Shown: positions 62,117-64,000 of the stretch, piece after piece
Numbering within the stretch: the first letter of the stretch is position 1
Layout of the letters: each line of letters begins with the position of its first letter
NCBI RefSeq assembly: GCF_010365285.1
Contig: NZ_CP048286.1
Coordinates: 6,985,255-7,049,254 of the forward strand
DNA: 64,000 bases
Direction: 5' to 3'
From: Paenibacillus rhizovicinus
Lineage (GTDB): Bacteria > Bacillota > Bacilli > Paenibacillales > Paenibacillaceae
Program-made: the position numbers and the translations under genes
Notes under the pieces: generated by a model
Database searches by the model: none
Told to the model about the DNA's origin: nothing
Seen by the model: only the letters and a program-made list of their open reading frames with translations

Positions 62117-63901
62117 TTAATCCTCTGGGGGAACTTCTCTATCTGACCCGACTGAATCAGATCGTCCATCAACAATAGATTGAATACTGACAATGGTTTC
62201 AACCACAAAGCTCGGCATCTCACTTATTTCACATTGTCCTAAAAAGTCGGCAGTAACACCTGATGCTTTATTTTTAACAAAAAACTCTCTCATTACAGTT
62301 TTAAGCTGGCCTAGATCCATTTGGTCATTGGGTTCATTGGCTTTCATATGACTTAGCCACTCACCGTTTTCAACAAGTCCCTTAGCATACCTTAAAATCG
62401 CTTCTGGAGAGGAACCATTAATAATTACATCCTCGAATCCTTTTTCATTTGCTTCGAAAGGGAAATTAACTGCTTTCACGATGGCAGTCTTACTTTCCTC
62501 AGTTTGTTTATCAAAAACTGCAAACGTTATTTTATCAAGAGACTGTAAGTACTCGCCGAGTGGAGCCACTTGTGATTCAGCTTCTGCATTTAATATAGCG
62601 ATTCCTAGTTCTTCAAAAGTCTTATATTCACCAAGCTCTTGAAGTCTTCGAGCTGCTGCGGGAAACGAGTCAAACTCGGTTCGACCTTCTGTAATCAGTA
62701 CTCTTCGAGCTAGTAAAGCTTCACAAAATCTTCTCCGAAATTCCTCCCTATATTTCTTAGGTTTTATTGTAGGTGGATATTTCGCCGCAACACCTTTTAA
62801 CTTTCCATTCACTCTGTTAATAACTAGAATTTCTGATGGGTCGAATTCTTCAAGGACGTATGGAGAATGAGATGTAAATATCGCTTGGGCAGATTTTCGA
62901 CTAATACTATGAATTATTCTTTTCTGGGTATATGGCGGTATTGCTATTTCGGGTTCTTCCATTGCAAAGATGACATTTTGCTTTAGTTCGGCAATCATAG
63001 ATAACAGTGCAAGTACTAATGTATTAATTGTCCCGGTACCTTGATGTTGAAATGGAGCTGCATATTCATTTCCGTCTTCCCTCTTAGCCCCAGTGCCCAT
63101 AAAAACAGTTAAAATCCGACGCAAATTGGAGCGAGTCAAATCAGAAACTCGGAAATGAGGATTATTGGCCCAGTCGGATGGAACATATGTTCGAACCGTT
63201 TTCTGAACTGAAGTTAATATTTCTGATATTCCAAGTTCGGGATTTTCAGCAACCGGTAACTCCCTTAATTGGTTTAATATATCCTCCCACATTGGAAGAT
63301 TTAATTCCTTTAGTCTTAGTATGATATCCAGCAGTGAACCTTTTTCAAGACTTAAAGCCCTTGAACCCGTACGAAGTGTTCTCAAATATAAAAACCCACA
63401 CATTCTTTTATCCTTTGTGCCAAAAACATCAAAAGTACCATCATCTTTTTGTGGAGACAGATAGTAGGTTTTGCCGACGAAGTCATCTTCTTCTTGATCG
63501 TACGCTCCTGAAAAACCAACTCTAAGCGCGGGTAATACCTGTCTTTCATCTGTTGAACTAGCCGGTGGACCTTCGATTAAATTGTTCGTTGATGTGTTCC
63601 ACCATTCAATATGATTCCTAAAATGCCTTGTCTGCTCGTCGCTTAAGCCCACTACAACAACTTCAATATGTATATCCCTTTCGGTACCTTCTTTATTTAA
63701 GTATTCCCCCGCATAAAAATCATGTTCGTCTAAGACAGGGTATTTTGATAATCGTTCAGGGCCAAGAACAAGATCAATTGATTCTAAGATAGTTGACTTT
63801 CCAATATTGTTATCGCCTACCAAAACACATCTTTCCGTTAGATAGAGTTCGCCTTCTTTGACCCCTCTAAAATTTTTCACCTTTAATCTCGCAATCCGCA
63901 T
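62117..63901 (-). CDS. OLD-family ATP-dependent endonuclease (Gabija GajA-like)
   Basis: A 594-residue ABC-ATPase/TOPRIM nuclease. Walker A is GDNNIGKST at 29-37, the signature region FQHQGTGTINTLVLALL, Walker B VIFAMEEPEIAI at about 308-320 and the H-loop FTSHSPYVLEEF. The TOPRIM part has Glu in LITEGRTEFDSF (about 404) and Asp in FAVFDKQ (about 464). Pairing with a UvrD-like helicase gene marks class 2 OLD nucleases, i.e. Gabija-type phage defence, where GajA cuts DNA when nucleotide pools fall. ATG 63901 has a weak GGTGAG site. The promoter would lie in the last 100 bases of the window. Confidence 0.85.
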   Translation of the reverse strand: MRIARLKVKNFRGVKEGELYLTERCVLVGDNNIGKSTILESIDLVLGPERLSKYPVLDEHDFYAGEYLNKEGTERDIHIEVVVVGLSDEQTRHFRNHIEWWNTSTNNLIEGPPASSTDERQVLPALRVGFSGAYDQEEDDFVGKTYYLSPQKDDGTFDVFGTKDKRMCGFLYLRTLRTGSRALSLEKGSLLDIILRLKELNLPMWEDILNQLRELPVAENPELGISEILTSVQKTVRTYVPSDWANNPHFRVSDLTRSNLRRILTVFMGTGAKREDGNEYAAPFQHQGTGTINTLVLALLSMIAELKQNVIFAMEEPEIAIPPYTQKRIIHSISRKSAQAIFTSHSPYVLEEFDPSEILVINRVNGKLKGVAAKYPPTIKPKKYREEFRRRFCEALLARRVLITEGRTEFDSFPAAARRLQELGEYKTFEELGIAILNAEAESQVAPLGEYLQSLDKITFAVFDKQTEESKTAIVKAVNFPFEANEKGFEDVIINGSSPEAILRYAKGLVENGEWLSHMKANEPNDQMDLGQLKTVMREFFVKNKASGVTADFLGQCEISEMPSFVVETIVSIQSIVDGRSDSVGSDREVPPED

Positions 63902-64000
63902 TGACTCACCATCCGCCCACTAATGATAATGATTGAAGAAGGAATAATTTTCCCTGTATAATTCTTTCGGCATAATATTGTATTAACCTTTCCCTTTTCC

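Overview
The window looks like chromosome from a spore-forming Firmicute of the Paenibacillus/Cohnella type. Ribosome binding sites are strong (AAGGAGG-like), GTG and TTG starts are common, argS sits behind a T-box leader, and there is a SpoVB-like flippase and an NlpC/P60 wall hydrolase. Genus is inferred from gene style only. Base composition is mosaic: about 1-38.5 kb is GC-rich, 39-53.4 kb is intermediate, and 53.7-64 kb is clearly AT-rich.

Region 1 (1-29.9 kb) is a GC-rich metabolic backbone. It holds an MFS exporter, aldo/keto reductase, GNAT and APH-like proteins, a terpene-cyclase-like toroid protein, and gene remnants (CYTH, MazG-like). Fused isobutyryl-CoA mutase (icmF) is followed by its cobalamin adenosyltransferase. 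Then come a Nudix hydrolase, T-box/argS, a winged-helix protein, a SpoVB-like flippase, a zinc dehydrogenase, a repeat-rich XRE protein, a GH172/GH2 glycosidase pair, a phytoene-desaturase-like oxidoreductase, an NlpC/P60 protein, and an SDR / YjhG-type sugar-acid dehydratase / PhyH operon.

Region 2 (30-38.6 kb) is a compact phenylalanine/tyrosine catabolic operon: hppD, hmgA, an acyl-CoA synthetase probably acting on acetoacetate, a conserved protein of unknown function, fumarylacetoacetase and aromatic amino acid hydroxylase. Maleylacetoacetate isomerase is not recognisable, and the unknown gene sits exactly where it would be expected.

Region 3 (38.6-53.7 kb) starts with repeat-filled DNA and a cupin gene between two sets of transposon-end-like repeats. 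A long minus-strand block of redox genes follows (aldo/keto reductases, SDRs, SnoaL-like proteins, CMD protein, alcohol dehydrogenase, MFS pump) with AraC, TetR and MerR regulators. Two promoters carry MerR-type 19-bp spacers with the same palindrome, and two genes share an AraC-like direct-repeat site. Several genes carry single-base frameshifts.

Region 4 (53.7-64 kb) is a Tn7-like transposition module (tniQ, tnsC, tnsB, tnsA). Next to it lie an XRE regulator, a DGQHR/DndB-like protein and a Gabija-like defence pair (OLD-family nuclease GajA and UvrD-like helicase GajB, the latter frameshifted). The far end of this island lies outside the window, and no CRISPR array was seen.
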